A stretch of 64,000 bases of DNA, taken from positions 811,001 through 875,000 of the forward strand of contig CAJZBQ010000041.1 of assembly GCA_914767885.1 (NCBI GenBank), read 5' to 3'. The notes below the pieces were generated by a model that was not told where the DNA came from, did not search any database, and saw nothing but the letters and a program-made list of their open reading frames with translations. The translations under genes and the position numbers were made by a program. Below are positions 43,240 through 52,414 of this stretch, piece after piece (the stretch's first letter is position 1; the number at the start of each line of letters is the position of its first letter). The DNA comes from Blepharisma stoltei. Lineage: Eukaryota; Ciliophora; Heterotrichea; Heterotrichida; Blepharismidae.

Positions 43240-43580
43240 TTATAATCAAAATATGAAAATGAATTTTTCTTGGCCAGAAAACCAGAAACTTCAAACTCCA
43301 TATTTAATTATTCTCGGAGCAACGCAAATTACTGAAACATCTACTTCTTCTCCAGCCCAAGCAGAGTCAACAACTACAGCTTCTCCAGAAAAATCTCCAT
43401 GAGAGAACATGCATCAGCATCCTTCGTTTCAAGCTTCTTCTCCGTCATTTCTTAGTCTCCAAGTTTTTACAAATGAAGCTCCAGCTACAAATCTATCTCC
43501 ATCCATTACTCTTACATCTCTTACAAAAACAGCACTTACTCCTCCATCCACTTGACAGAAACAATTAAAATTTTTCTAAT
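43240..43580 (-). CDS. FW (NBR1/ILRUN-type) domain segment
   Basis: GDRFVAGASFVKTWRLRNDG followed by EEAW, FSGEAVVVDSAWAGEEVDVSV and APRIIKYGVWSF..F carries the four conserved tryptophans and the KTWRLRNxGxxxW core of the FW immunoglobulin-like domain found in NBR1 (selective autophagy) and ILRUN. TGA codons at several positions read as Trp, including conserved ones. No start codon is available: the frame opens after a TAG in AT-rich DNA. It lies 43 bp downstream of the RING/coiled-coil frame on the same strand, so the two may form one gene joined across a short insert; I could not find a frame-keeping junction. Confidence 0.65.
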
Positions 43581-43622
43581 AAATTATATTTTTAAAAAAA
43601 AAACCTGAAGATTTATTTACTA

Positions 43623-44443
43623 TTAAATAGGGAAAGATAGTGGGGATACCCTAGCCAATGTTTCATCTAAAATTCTTGCAGACTTATTTATAGCATTTTC
43701 AATATTACTTGGTGCTAAAAGTACCTTTACTGGAAGCTTGCTTATCATTTCCTTAACTTCTTCACATTCTGCTAAAGGAGGGTCAATTATTTTTGATTTA
43801 GAAGAATCTAATTCAAAGTCTTCTCCACTTTTGGCTTTAATTTCTTCAAGTTTTTTTAATTCCGTTTCCTCATTTTTTATATAATTTTGTAAGCTTGTTT
43901 CTAATTTTGATATTTTTTGGTCTAAATTTCCATGAGTTTGTGTTATTAAATTGCTGAGTTCTACTTCTTTTTTATCAACAACTTCTCTTACTTTTTTAAA
44001 TCCAGCTTTAAGCTCTTTTAGGCTTCTTTCTTGTTCTTCAGTGAGGACTTTTTTAAGTCCTTTTAATCCTTCAATTTCTGTGTTAGCTTTGTTTAAGTTT
44101 TCTCTTTTGGCTGGAATCACTACTTTTAAGCTTTTAGTTTTTCGATTATCTAGCTCTTCAATGATAGATATTAACGAGAAGTTTTTGGGCAAACTATTTA
44201 GGGATCGCAAGTCTTTTGTTCTATCATTTAAAAAAGCTTTTTATATTTCAATTAATATTATAATAATTTAAAATAATTTTCTCAGAGCCATTTATCATTT
44301 GGACATAAAATTCCAAGCCCATTCTTATTCATCATCGTAAGACAAGTCTTGCAAAATGTATGCCCACATAGCAGCATCAGTGGGGCTTTATTAGACATAT
44401 CAAATCTTTCAAGGCAAACTCCACAAACTATAAGTTCTTCCAT
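43623..44443 (-). CDS. RING-finger coiled-coil (TRIM-like) protein, one insert
   Basis: N-terminal RING: CGVCLERF, CGHTFCKTCL, LCPND, the C3HC4 spacing of an E3 ubiquitin ligase. After a 71-bp insert come SLPKNFSLISIIEELDNRK (the usual post-RING LP-NF-LI motif) and a coiled coil (about residues 75-190). Excision at TA within the 8-bp repeat TATCATTT gives CPNDRTKDLRSLNSLPKNF in frame. The frame stops at 43623, and an FW domain begins just after, which would make an unusual RING-coil-FW protein. Confidence 0.7.
44222..44300. other. Short insert (IES-like, 71 bp) with 8-bp repeats in RING gene
   Basis: TATCATTT occurs at 44222-44229 and 44293-44300. Removing one repeat plus the intervening DNA (71 bp) restores the RING-to-coil frame exactly. 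The TA is part of the repeat. Confidence 0.75.
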
Positions 44444-44485
44444 ATTCTATATCTTCTACTAAATTGTCTATTTAAGTAAATATAA

Positions 44486-44698
44486 TTAGTTACTAACCTT
44501 AGCTTTCATTCTCTCCATCAGAGGCTCGCATTTTGGTTTAGTTATCCCAGTCCCGAACCCAGCTCCATACAACACAAATGGCAATCTTTTAGTTTTTGCC
44601 AAAATTAATCCTAAGCCAAGTCCTACTAAGCCGCCAATAGCAGCATTAGTCGCAATTGCTTTTATGCAGCTTTCTGCGTGACTAGTTTTTCCTTCCAT
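44486..44698 (-). CDS. MICOS subunit MIC10-like
   Basis: 70 residues with two short membrane segments: AAIGGLVGLGLGLILA (glycine repeat GxxxGxGxG) and FVLYGAGFGTGI, separated by KTKRLP and followed by KCEPLMERM. MIC10 of the mitochondrial cristae-junction complex has exactly this hairpin, with glycine motifs in both helices, a charged loop and a conserved Cys after the second. Size is right for the family. Divergent from the LRRC23-like gene, about 115 bp apart. No insert. Confidence 0.65.
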   Translation of the reverse strand: MEGKTSHAESCIKAIATNAAIGGLVGLGLGLILAKTKRLPFVLYGAGFGTGITKPKCEPLMERMKAKVSN

Positions 44699-44812
44699 AT
44701 TATTTATCCTTTATCCTATTAATATCATTAAATTTTATTATAAAATTTCGTTTTTATAAATTTTATTAAAAAAAAATCCTTTATTTTATATTTAATTTAA
44801 AATTTTATAAAT

Positions 44813-45781
44813 ATGAGTGACAGTGAAGATGAGCCAACATCAAAAGTCTTGAACTTTGAAGTCATTAAAAGAGGACTTTTACAAGTCGGCCGAACTTTTG
44901 ATGGGACTTCTTATGCATTTTTAAAGCTAGAGCTTGAGAACAGAGAAATTGAGACCATTTCAGAAGATTTAAGCCAATATCAGCATTTGAGATATATCAA
45001 GCTCTCAGGTAACCGCTTACAAAATATAGATGTGATCAGCAAGATACCAAATGTGCTGAGGCTAGATCTTAAAGGGAACCGCGTCAATAATTTAGAAGTG
45101 TTTAATAATGAAGAAACGTTCCATTATTTGCAGTTCTTGGATCTAAGCAATAACAATGTCAAAAATTTGTCCTCTATTAAAGTACCAAAAATCCTCAGCC
45201 TAAATCTCTCTAAAAATGAAATTTCTAACGTTAGTGATTTTCAAGGACATGCAAATCTAAAGGTGTTAGAACTGAGAGGTAATAAAATAAGTTCACTTAT
45301 TGGGCTAAAGGGCATGCCAAATTTACAAGAACTGTATTTAGCCCAGAATAATATAAATTCGCTGGAAGGGTTGGAAGACTTGCCGTCATTGAAAAAGCTG
45401 CACTTAAGGAAAAATAAAATTCAGGCACTTGAAGAAGAAAAAATTCCTGATTTGCCTGAGCTAGAGTATCTTAATTTGAGAGAAAATGAAGTCCTTGATA
45501 TAAAACAATTGGGGTTATTAAAAAAACTAGAAAAATTGAAAAAGCTCAACTTAATTGATTGCCCATTAAATGCAGAACCTAGTGGAAATGCTAAAAAAGA
45601 AATTTTAATAGTCCTACCTAAAATTGATTTTGTGAATAAAGAAGAAGTCACTCAAGACGATCGTGAAGAAGCATACAATGAAGCTCAAGAAAGATTTATT
45701 GCTGCTGAAAATGCAAGAAAAGAAGCAGAAAGATTAGCTGAAGAAGCAGCTGAAAGAGAAAGAGAAAAAGAGCAAGAATAA
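44813..45781 (+). CDS. LRRC23: LRRC23-like leucine-rich repeat protein (radial spoke)
   Basis: 322 aa. After an acidic start, VIKRGLLQVGRTFDGTSYAF matches the LRRC23 N-terminal motif, then about eight SDS22-type leucine-rich repeats (HLRYIKLSGNRL, NVLRLDLKGNRV, NLKVLELRGNKIS, NLQELYLAQNNI, LEYLNLRENEV). The C-terminal helix is Glu/Ala/Arg-rich. LRRC23 is a component of radial spoke RS3 in motile cilia. A generic SDS22-like LRR protein is the alternative. No TGA, intron or insert. Confidence 0.7.
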   Translation: MSDSEDEPTSKVLNFEVIKRGLLQVGRTFDGTSYAFLKLELENREIETISEDLSQYQHLRYIKLSGNRLQNIDVISKIPNVLRLDLKGNRVNNLEVFNNEETFHYLQFLDLSNNNVKNLSSIKVPKILSLNLSKNEISNVSDFQGHANLKVLELRGNKISSLIGLKGMPNLQELYLAQNNINSLEGLEDLPSLKKLHLRKNKIQALEEEKIPDLPELEYLNLRENEVLDIKQLGLLKKLEKLKKLNLIDCPLNAEPSGNAKKEILIVLPKIDFVNKEEVTQDDREEAYNEAQERFIAAENARKEAERLAEEAAEREREKEQE

Positions 45782-45790
45782 TTTTAACCT

Positions 45791-47211
45791 TTATTGGCTA
45801 TTAGACATATTTTTTGTTATTTTTTGTATTCCGTCAATAATGCCATCCGCAAAACTGTAATTTGAAATTATTTTGTTTATTCTTGGCTTCTTATTAAGCC
45901 ATGCCCCCAGCTCTTCTTCATAGTTTCCGACTATAATTCCTCAGATTTCTCCTTTAAACATATCAATATCATTTCCCGAATCCCCAGCTGCGATCATATA
46001 TTTTTCTTCAAAATTGAAAAAATGCCTTTGCATAAATAAAATGGTATTCGGTTCGAGAGAAATTAGCTCTGCTAATTTTCTCTCCCTCATGGAATTTTAT
46101 TTATGGGGTTGGGTTTCTCTCGAGAACTTCTGCACAGCAATAGCTGTTTAATTTTGGGGATAAACAAAAAGAACAGCTCCTCAGTGCGTTCAAAATTTCG
46201 GAGTTTTACCCCTCAGCACTTCTCCACGGGAAGAAGACTCTTAGGAGGAACACGCGCAGGAGCTGAGTCGAGGCAGAGCGACGGCAACGGGGCCGGGTGA
46301 GATATGCGGCGGCTAGGGACGAAGCGTCGATAGAAGGCTTGGCCGGTTGGGCTGACCACCGCGACGTCACTAGTTAGCTAAAAGTTCCATTTTGGGACTG
46401 CGGCACTAGACACCTTAAACACCGAATAATTAAGTTAAGTTAAGAAAAATGCCTTTGCAAAGGCTACTCCAGTGTTTTTACCTCCATTTTGCGCTGTGAT
46501 GTGAAAATTTTTTCACTCCAGATTATCTCCTGCTATAATAATTTTTGCCTTTATTATTTTCCCATACCTCATCAAATTTTCATGATTTTTAAAATATAAT
46601 TTCAACGCTGAAGAATGCAGCAAAAAATCCTGCATGTTAGCTTTCATTCAGATTTTTAGCTTGTGGACGTTATTTTCAGCAGGCGTATAAAGCCATGGAA
46701 AATCTTTTGCTATGATTTGTTGGACTGTTGAAGAATCCCAATGCTCAAGATCATAAAGATCAGAAATGTTTTCATGAAGAATATACTCCCCTGACAATTT
46801 ATCAATTGTATAAGCTTCAACTCCAGCGCCTGTAATGAGCAAATCTGGCTCTAATAGTTCAAAGCCATCATTAAGCAAGCTTATATATCGACAAAAATCT
46901 CGGCCAGTGTTATAAACTAATTTTGAGCCAGAAAATAAGTGTTTTCTTATTCAATATTCATTAAATCTTATCAACGCAGATCTTGCTACTTCATTGTATC
47001 CTACAAGGGTGTTATCAAGATCTGATAAAAGCATTATTTTCTGGTTATTTGTTTCAATTTCTATTAGTTTCTCATCATAAATAGCAAATTCTCCATCATG
47101 ATCTATTTCAAAGCTTAAAGTTTCCTGATTTTCTTCATCAATAATCTTAAAACACCCCAAAAAATTGCTCGACACAAATTTTCAATTTCTCCTTTCAGGA
47201 TCATCTGACAT
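45791..47211 (-). CDS. HAD phosphatase of sucrose-6-phosphatase (S6PP) type, one SINE insert
   Basis: MLLSDLDNTLVG carries the HAD nucleophile Asp motif, VYNTGRDF the second motif and AAGDSGNDIDMF the metal-binding motif; the cap region has LLITGAGVEAY. This order is the S6PP/Cof-like family, which hydrolyses sugar phosphates. TGA = Trp near 46950 and again at 46648 (KLKIW). A 412-bp SINE-like element splits the gene just before the GDSGND motif; removal restores AKAFF-NFEEKYMIAAGDSGND with a one-base correction in the A run. Start MSDDPERRNW (47211) is the first ATG; the frame is open further upstream, so the true start may lie to the right. Confidence 0.75.
46033..46444 (+). mobile_element. 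SINE-like element (copy C) in S6PP-type gene
   Basis: Target duplication AAAAATGCCTTTGCA at 46018-46032 and 46445-46459 (15 bp; the left copy has one extra A). Head TAAATAAAATGGTATTCGG; hairpin GAGAGAAATTAGC/GCTAATTTTCTCTC; GC-rich body; 3' end CACTAGACACCTTAAACACC and tail (TTAAG)3. Head, hairpin and the ACACCTTAAACAC motif match copy B. Confidence 0.9.
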
Positions 47212-47458
47212 TTGTAGCAGAATGGTTTCTTCATTATCCTTGAACCTCAAAAAAGCCCTTGCTTTGGAAGTTCTATAATGAATTTTCTATTTTTGATTAA
47301 TTTCTGTAATAAAAAAAAATCATTATAAAGAATTCTATAGAAATTATAACGCTTTATTTATATAATTAAAGCTCTAATGGAACTATTCAGGCTATTTTAA
47401 TATAAAACCATATATCATTAAGCATATTTTTAACTTTAAAGTTAACTTTTATAATTTT
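47212..47458. other. Spacer between two minus-strand genes
   Basis: The right-hand S6PP frame extends open to about 47280 without ATG. The rest is AT-rich. No element recognised. Confidence 0.3.
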
Positions 47459-48847
47459 CTAAAAATATATTTCGTGTGCTTCACGGATTTTGGCTTTACA
47501 TATTGGGCATAAAATAGATGTGATTCTCCGGTTGACTTTTGAATTGATTTTTAAATTCATTTTTCTTTCGCAGCAGTCTTTGCAGGTTACTATATGATTG
47601 CAGGGAAGAAAAATTACTTTTTTTAAGGACTGTCCACAGAAATAGCACTCTATTTTAAGCTCTTCTGTCTTTATTTGTGTATGCTGCTCTTCCAGCTCTA
47701 TATTTAGATTTCTTATTATTTCTTGTGTCTTTAGGATATTTTCATCTCTTTCTTTAATTTCTTTGCACAGGCTCATACCACTTTGAAAATAGTGGTGTTG
47801 CTCATTTACTTTTTCAGCAAATTCGTCCTTTAGCCCTCGGAATGCGTTTATCTGTGCTTGATTTTCAATTCTGAGCCATTTAATGTAATTCATATACTGA
47901 GCAGCATGTTCTCCAAACAATTCGCTGATATTCTTTATTGTATAAATAGTTAATAGACAGAATATTTTAAATATAAATTTATTTGGGGTTATTAAGGAGA
48001 TCTATAAGGAAGACTGGTATAGTAAATTTAAATAATGCAAACTTATAGCCATCAAAAAATGAGCCGAGCCCTGGGCGATCTGACACATGAGCCATCAAAT
48101 AGATAAAATCATTTGAAGGGTTAATAAATTCAGCCATCATTATATGGCCGCTTGAGTCTATTCCTTGTGAAAGCATTCTTTCAATAAAGTGCAGTGAGGC
48201 TTTAGTCTGATCAGAATCTGTGACTTCGCTGAATAATGCACAAATGTGAGTCACCATTGACTCATTGAAAAGGAAAATCAAGTAAGGGAAACTCTCCATC
48301 AGATATTTTTCCTAACTCTCACCTCCGTGAGCAAACAAAACCATAGAAAAATTCCTATTTTTGGGGTAAAACCCATCTTCTACGAGCGAACAAAAAAATT
48401 TTTAAAATTTTTTTTGAAAAAGATTTTAATATATAATGATAATTAGTATAATAAAGTCTCTTTTTTAATTTTAGGCTGATTGCAAAATATAAATTTTACA
48501 AAAAAATTAATATGTGCTTTCAAATTGGGATTTTTTTTAAATTTCCAAAAATAATTAATCTCGTGAGCGAGCAAAAAAATTTTGTTTGTGAAGGAGGTTG
48601 AAGTGAGAAAAATCGCAAAAATTAAATTATTTTTTACTTTTTAATAAAAATTAATAAATGTTTAACTAGAAAAAATAAAACCAATTTTTTTCTTGTCAGA
48701 ACCAAGAAACTCATCTATTAAAGTTAATCTCTCATAATATAGTTCTGCAATATAAGGAACTGATGTTATCTGCTGGAGCGACTGAAGTTGGAGATCTCCA
48801 TCCTTGAACTTCAAGTTTATTGGTGTATTGATGAGTGTTTTTTGCAT
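47459..48847 (-). CDS. C-terminal RING-finger protein, two inserts
   Basis: Three blocks: 48847-48665 (MQKTLINTPINLKFKDGD...), 48303-47982 (SFPYLIFLFNESMVTHICAL...) and 47942-47459 (KNISELFGEHAAQYMNYIKW, coiled coil, RING). The RING is CYFCGQSL, FLPCNHIVTCKDCC, CPICKAKI, a C3HC4 type typical of E3 ligases with C-terminal RING. Inserts: about 359 bp containing MITE M3 (48304-48664) and about 37 bp (47943-47981); both come out in frame at TA pairs. The first two blocks are not recognised. Confidence 0.65.
47943..47981. other. Very short TA-bounded insert (about 37 bp) in RING gene
   Basis: TA at 47943-47944 and 47980-47981; removal gives LLNNPKYTIKNISELFG in frame and deletes two stops. Too long for an intron here and lacking GT...AG. 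Confidence 0.5.
48304..48664. mobile_element. MITE-family IES (copy M3) in RING gene
   Basis: Ends: left CTCTCACCTCCGTGAGCAAA then CAAAACCATAGAAAAATTCC; right (complement) CTCACTTCAACCTCC then TTCACAAACAAAA. Inner copies of the end motif occur at both sides (CGAGCGAACAAAA near 48379; CTCGTGAGCGAGCAAAA near 48564). The core near 48430-48455 matches M1 on the opposite strand. In-frame excision is possible at TA 48304/48663 (359 bp); the right TA lies about 60 bp outside the inverted repeat, so boundaries are tentative. Confidence 0.7.
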
Positions 48848-49752
48848 GGCTTTGTATTACTATAAATGGATTTGCTTAATCATCATATTTTTTATCCCAC
48901 TTTCTGACTGTAAAGTTAATGATGATTTCGATCAGTAAGGGGAAATTATTCAAATTAAATTTGAGAATATAAAAAGTATTAATGCATTTTAATTGGGTGA
49001 ATAATATGAGCGTAAAAGTAAAATCAGTTTTTTAAGGGAAGTTTTGCACAAAAATGGATACCGAAAATAAATTTGAATAATTTTTCGGAATTTACTTCTT
49101 AAAAGCTTAGAATTTACAACCGATCCAAAGATTTTGGAAAAAAAATAAATAAAATAACTGACTGGTTTTATTCTTTATAATTTTATCTCAAAACAAGTAT
49201 CATAAAGCAACTCGTTTTACTTAAAAATTAAAATTATATATCTTGTCAAATAAATCTAGTTAAGTAACCCTTGCAACGCATTATATTTGTTATGCATTAA
49301 AAATTATTTGCTAAAGAACAAAAATCTTTTGTTTTGCGCAAATAAGAAAACGATATATATTTATGAAAATAGAAATGCCATTAATAAATATTTTGGCGAT
49401 TCAATATGTAAGATACTATGGAAAATAAAATTTTAACTCAGAGGGTTGACTTCTGCAAACGATTATTTGATTTTTCATTTAAGCAAAATACTAATGTACA
49501 GCTATTTCATTTGCGTCCTTATTATCAATTAGTGATTTTTACTCTTTTGTTTTATCAAATTGCTCAATAAGGAAAAAGGAATCTCTGAAATTCAAAAACT
49601 TTTATATCGGATTTTGTCATGAATATAGTAATATACGTTGTAAAATCCTTCTAAGTATCGTTTTCCTCTATAACTTTTATTATTCTGATATAAATAATAA
49701 ATTCTCCATGAATTTTCACAATGATTCATAATAAAGTTCCACGTATATAAAA
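48848..49752. other. Long AT-rich intergenic region upstream of calreticulin
   Basis: About 900 bp, the largest element-free spacer in the window. No gene, inverted repeat or RNA recognised. Its 3' part should hold the calreticulin promoter. Confidence 0.4.
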
Positions 49753-50898
49753 ATGAAGTGGGCAGTACCCTTATTTTTAGTATCTCTCGCATCAGCTACA
49801 GTATACTTCCAAGAAGAGTTTGACACTAATTGGGAGTCCAGATGGGTGAATTCTAACTGGAAAACTGACGGGTCTCAAGCTAAATTCAGGAGATCAGCAG
49901 GAGATTGGTATGTAGATGCTGAAAAAGATCAAGGTCTCCAGACCACTGAAGACTACAGATTCTATGGCATCTCAAGCAAATTCCCAGGCTTCTCAAACCA
50001 AGGCAAGCCTCTTGTTGTGCAATTCACAGTAAAGATGGAAAGAAATGTGGACTGTGGTGGAGGATACATTAAGATCCTTCCAGATGGATTCGACCAAAGC
50101 ACCTTTGGCGGTGACACTCCATATCTAATCATGTTCGGGCCTGATATTTGTGGTAGCGAAAAAAAGACTCACTTAATCGTTGCTTACAAAGGAAAGAATT
50201 ACCTCAACACAAAAAGGTTCAGATGCGAGATTGATAGCTTCACACACCAATACACAGCCATTTTCCACCCTGATAACACCTATGAGTTTTTAATTGACGA
50301 CCAAGAAGTCTCCAAAGGAAAACTTGAAGAGCATTGGGACATTTTGCCTAAAAAAGAAATCAAAGACCCAAGCGCCAAAAAGCCAGAAGATTGGGTAGAT
50401 GAGCCAACTCTGCCAGACCCTGAAGACAAGAAGCCAGAAGGTTGGGACGATATCCCTGAGTTAATTTCAGACCCTAGCGCATCTAAGCCTGAAGATTGGG
50501 AAGATAAAGACGGTGAATGGAAAGCTCCAATGATCCCTAACCCAGACTACAAAGGCGAATGGAGGCCAAAGATGATACCAAACCCAGGCTACAAAGGCCC
50601 ATGGACTGCCCCACTGATCCCTAACCCTGATTACGTCGAAGAGCCTAACCTACACGCTTTTGGCACTTATGGAGGCGTCGGCATTGAGCTCTGGCAAGTC
50701 ACCTCCGGGATGATTTTCGACAATATCATCATCACCGACAGCGTCGAAGAAGCAAAAGCATTTTCAGAAAAAAATTTCGCTTATAGAAAAGCCGGAGAAC
50801 CTGACGCAAAGAAAGTCTACGATGACGCTGAAGAAGCCAAAAGACCAAAACCAGCAGAGCCAGAAGAGCACGACTTTGAAGGAAGAGAAGACCTTTAA
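49753..50898 (+). CDS. CALR: Calreticulin
   Basis: Lectin chaperone and calcium buffer of the ER lumen. Signal peptide MKWAVPLFLVSLASATVYF (cleavage near residue 16). N-domain: FKLSSGK-equivalent region, CGGGYIKIL, YLIMFGPDICG with the disulphide Cys pair. P-domain: three repeats of the IKDPSAKKPEDWVDEP type (residues about 205-250) and three GEWKAPMIPNPDYKG-type repeats (255-295). Then GIELWQVTSGMIFDNI and an acidic/basic C-domain ending GREDL, a variant of the KDEL/HDEL retrieval signal. 381 aa, no TGA, insert or intron. High-quality codon use suggests strong expression. Confidence 0.95.
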   Translation: MKWAVPLFLVSLASATVYFQEEFDTNWESRWVNSNWKTDGSQAKFRRSAGDWYVDAEKDQGLQTTEDYRFYGISSKFPGFSNQGKPLVVQFTVKMERNVDCGGGYIKILPDGFDQSTFGGDTPYLIMFGPDICGSEKKTHLIVAYKGKNYLNTKRFRCEIDSFTHQYTAIFHPDNTYEFLIDDQEVSKGKLEEHWDILPKKEIKDPSAKKPEDWVDEPTLPDPEDKKPEGWDDIPELISDPSASKPEDWEDKDGEWKAPMIPNPDYKGEWRPKMIPNPGYKGPWTAPLIPNPDYVEEPNLHAFGTYGGVGIELWQVTSGMIFDNIIITDSVEEAKAFSEKNFAYRKAGEPDAKKVYDDAEEAKRPKPAEPEEHDFEGREDL

Positions 50899-50917
50899 AT
50901 AAATCAGATTATTTATA

Positions 50918-51397
50918 ATGATTAAAAATTTATTACTTCAAAGAAATTCAGAGAATGGTAAAAAAGTATATGGGGTGAGTTTTGATTATAACGAACTCGT
51001 AGAAAGGCTTAAAAAAATCAAAAATGTTGATGACGCCAATGAAAGTCTGAGACTAGGAATGTCAAAGACAAGCTTTTATAAAAAAGTTAAAAATCTTTCG
51101 AGAGTTAAAAGCAACTCAAGAAAAAATTTAAGCACGCTGAGGGTAAAAGAGTTTATGGCAGAGCTGGAAGATGAGAAGAAAAGTGGAGATAATACGGGAA
51201 GATTGCAAACGGCAAGGCTAAAAAGTGCGAATTTAATAAGGTCGAAGTCAAGTATTGGGATCGAAAAAAGGGCTGGGCAGAGCAAGAGTCCACCCAAGCA
51301 GCCACCATTAGCGAATTTGCCACAAAAGATAAGCTGGGGAGATATTTACCAAAAGGTTAAAAATACTAAATCATATGTGAAGCCTAAATTAATATAA
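50918..51397 (+). CDS. Hypothetical basic protein
   Basis: Not recognised. It has 159 residues, strongly basic, with several RxxS/KSxS phosphosite-like clusters (KSNSRKNLS, RSKSSIG, GQSKSPPKQPP). The start lies only about 20 bp after the calreticulin stop on the same strand, so it either has a minimal promoter or shares transcription. No domains or inserts. Confidence 0.5.
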   Translation: MIKNLLLQRNSENGKKVYGVSFDYNELVERLKKIKNVDDANESLRLGMSKTSFYKKVKNLSRVKSNSRKNLSTLRVKEFMAELEDEKKSGDNTGRLQTARLKSANLIRSKSSIGIEKRAGQSKSPPKQPPLANLPQKISWGDIYQKVKNTKSYVKPKLI

Positions 51398-51415
51398 ATT
51401 ATTGTAATATGTGAA

Positions 51416-52156
51416 TTAGTCGTCGTCTGAGATGTCAGGGTCTATGTATTTAGGGCTTAGCTCTTTTAAGGTCGTTTTTTCTCATTCAATAAGAGAGCTT
51501 ACAGCTCGGTTTTCTTCTTCTGCTTTCATAATTTTGACCTTATCATTCCATTTTGTTCTAAATGGACTAGTTGACTGAACAGAGCTTGGCGTTATGCTTT
51601 TGCTTTTATTTGTCATTGTGCTTCCAACAACTAGACCTCCAATATTATGAAAATTTGTATTAATTCTCCTTGATTTCTCATTTACTGCTCCAATTGAAAA
51701 CCTGTATGCTTTATTATCGACTTCAGGGAACAGTTTGTTTTTCCCTATAATTTTTTCATATATATCGTCCTCATTGTTTGGGAAGTCTTTTCTGTCATTT
51801 CTTATAGAAGTAGATTTACTATTAAAGGTAGCTTCATGCTGAAGTTTATCATAAAAAGGGAAAAACCTTATATGCTTTTTATCAGGCTTTGGCTTTGAAG
51901 GTTTTATATCAAATTCGTTTTTCTTTTGTCAAGTATTAATGAAATTTCCGTTAACTTTTTTAAAACAAGGCTTCCATTCTAACACATTAGTGCATTCAGC
52001 TATATCAAAATGTCTTCTGCCTTTCAATCTTTCGATTCCTTGGCTTGTTTCTTCTATTAAACCTTTAATTTTGACTTCTGGAAGAGAAATTGGCCCGGTA
52101 ATTTTTTTTCCTCCTTGGAATTTGCAAGGAGTTGCACCATCCCAATCATAAAGCAT
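51416..52156 (-). CDS. Hypothetical protein, MLYDWDG start
   Basis: Not recognised; about 246 aa through two TGA = Trp codons (near 51928 and 51483). Conserved-looking stretches: MLYDWDGATPCKFQGGKK, GRRHFDIAECTNVLEWKP and FFPFYDKLQHEATFNSKSTS, in the style of short ciliary/flagellar associated proteins. Start at 52156 is chosen because upstream in-frame sequence is hydrophobic and AT-derived. Ends DPDISDDD on TAA. No insert. Confidence 0.5.
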
Positions 52157-52414
52157 TTTAGGACAGTAAGTAAATGTTAATTTAAATTTAATACTTTTTA
52201 ATCTCTTTAATAAGAAAATTGCTTTATTTGCAATATAAAAAATGTAAAAATTCATATTAATTCACCAATAGAAGCAATCAGCATAAAGGATAATTTTTAG
52301 TATATTTTTCTATATAAAGAAATTCTATGGCCGATCGCTAATTTCGGCGAACATTAGCCAGATAAATTTCTCCTATTGATTTAATTATTAACATAGTTCT
52401 AGAATGGCATAATA
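52157..52414. other. Divergent spacer before DUF229 copy A
   Basis: Short AT-rich promoter region; no motif recognised. Confidence 0.3.

Noticed and set aside
43258-43578. Plus-strand Ser/Thr/Pro-rich frame of about 106 residues
   Set aside because: The opposite strand encodes a clear FW domain with conserved tryptophans; the plus-strand frame is its mirror and has low complexity.
46051-46062. GGTTCGAGA in SINE copy C as a tRNA-type B box (pol III promoter)
   Set aside because: The match to GGTTCGAnnCC is incomplete, copy B reads GGTTTGAGA, and no A box at proper spacing was found, so a tRNA origin is not supported.
46103-46300. 65-residue frame within SINE copy C
   Set aside because: Not shared with copy B, and its composition follows the element's GC-rich body; no domain.
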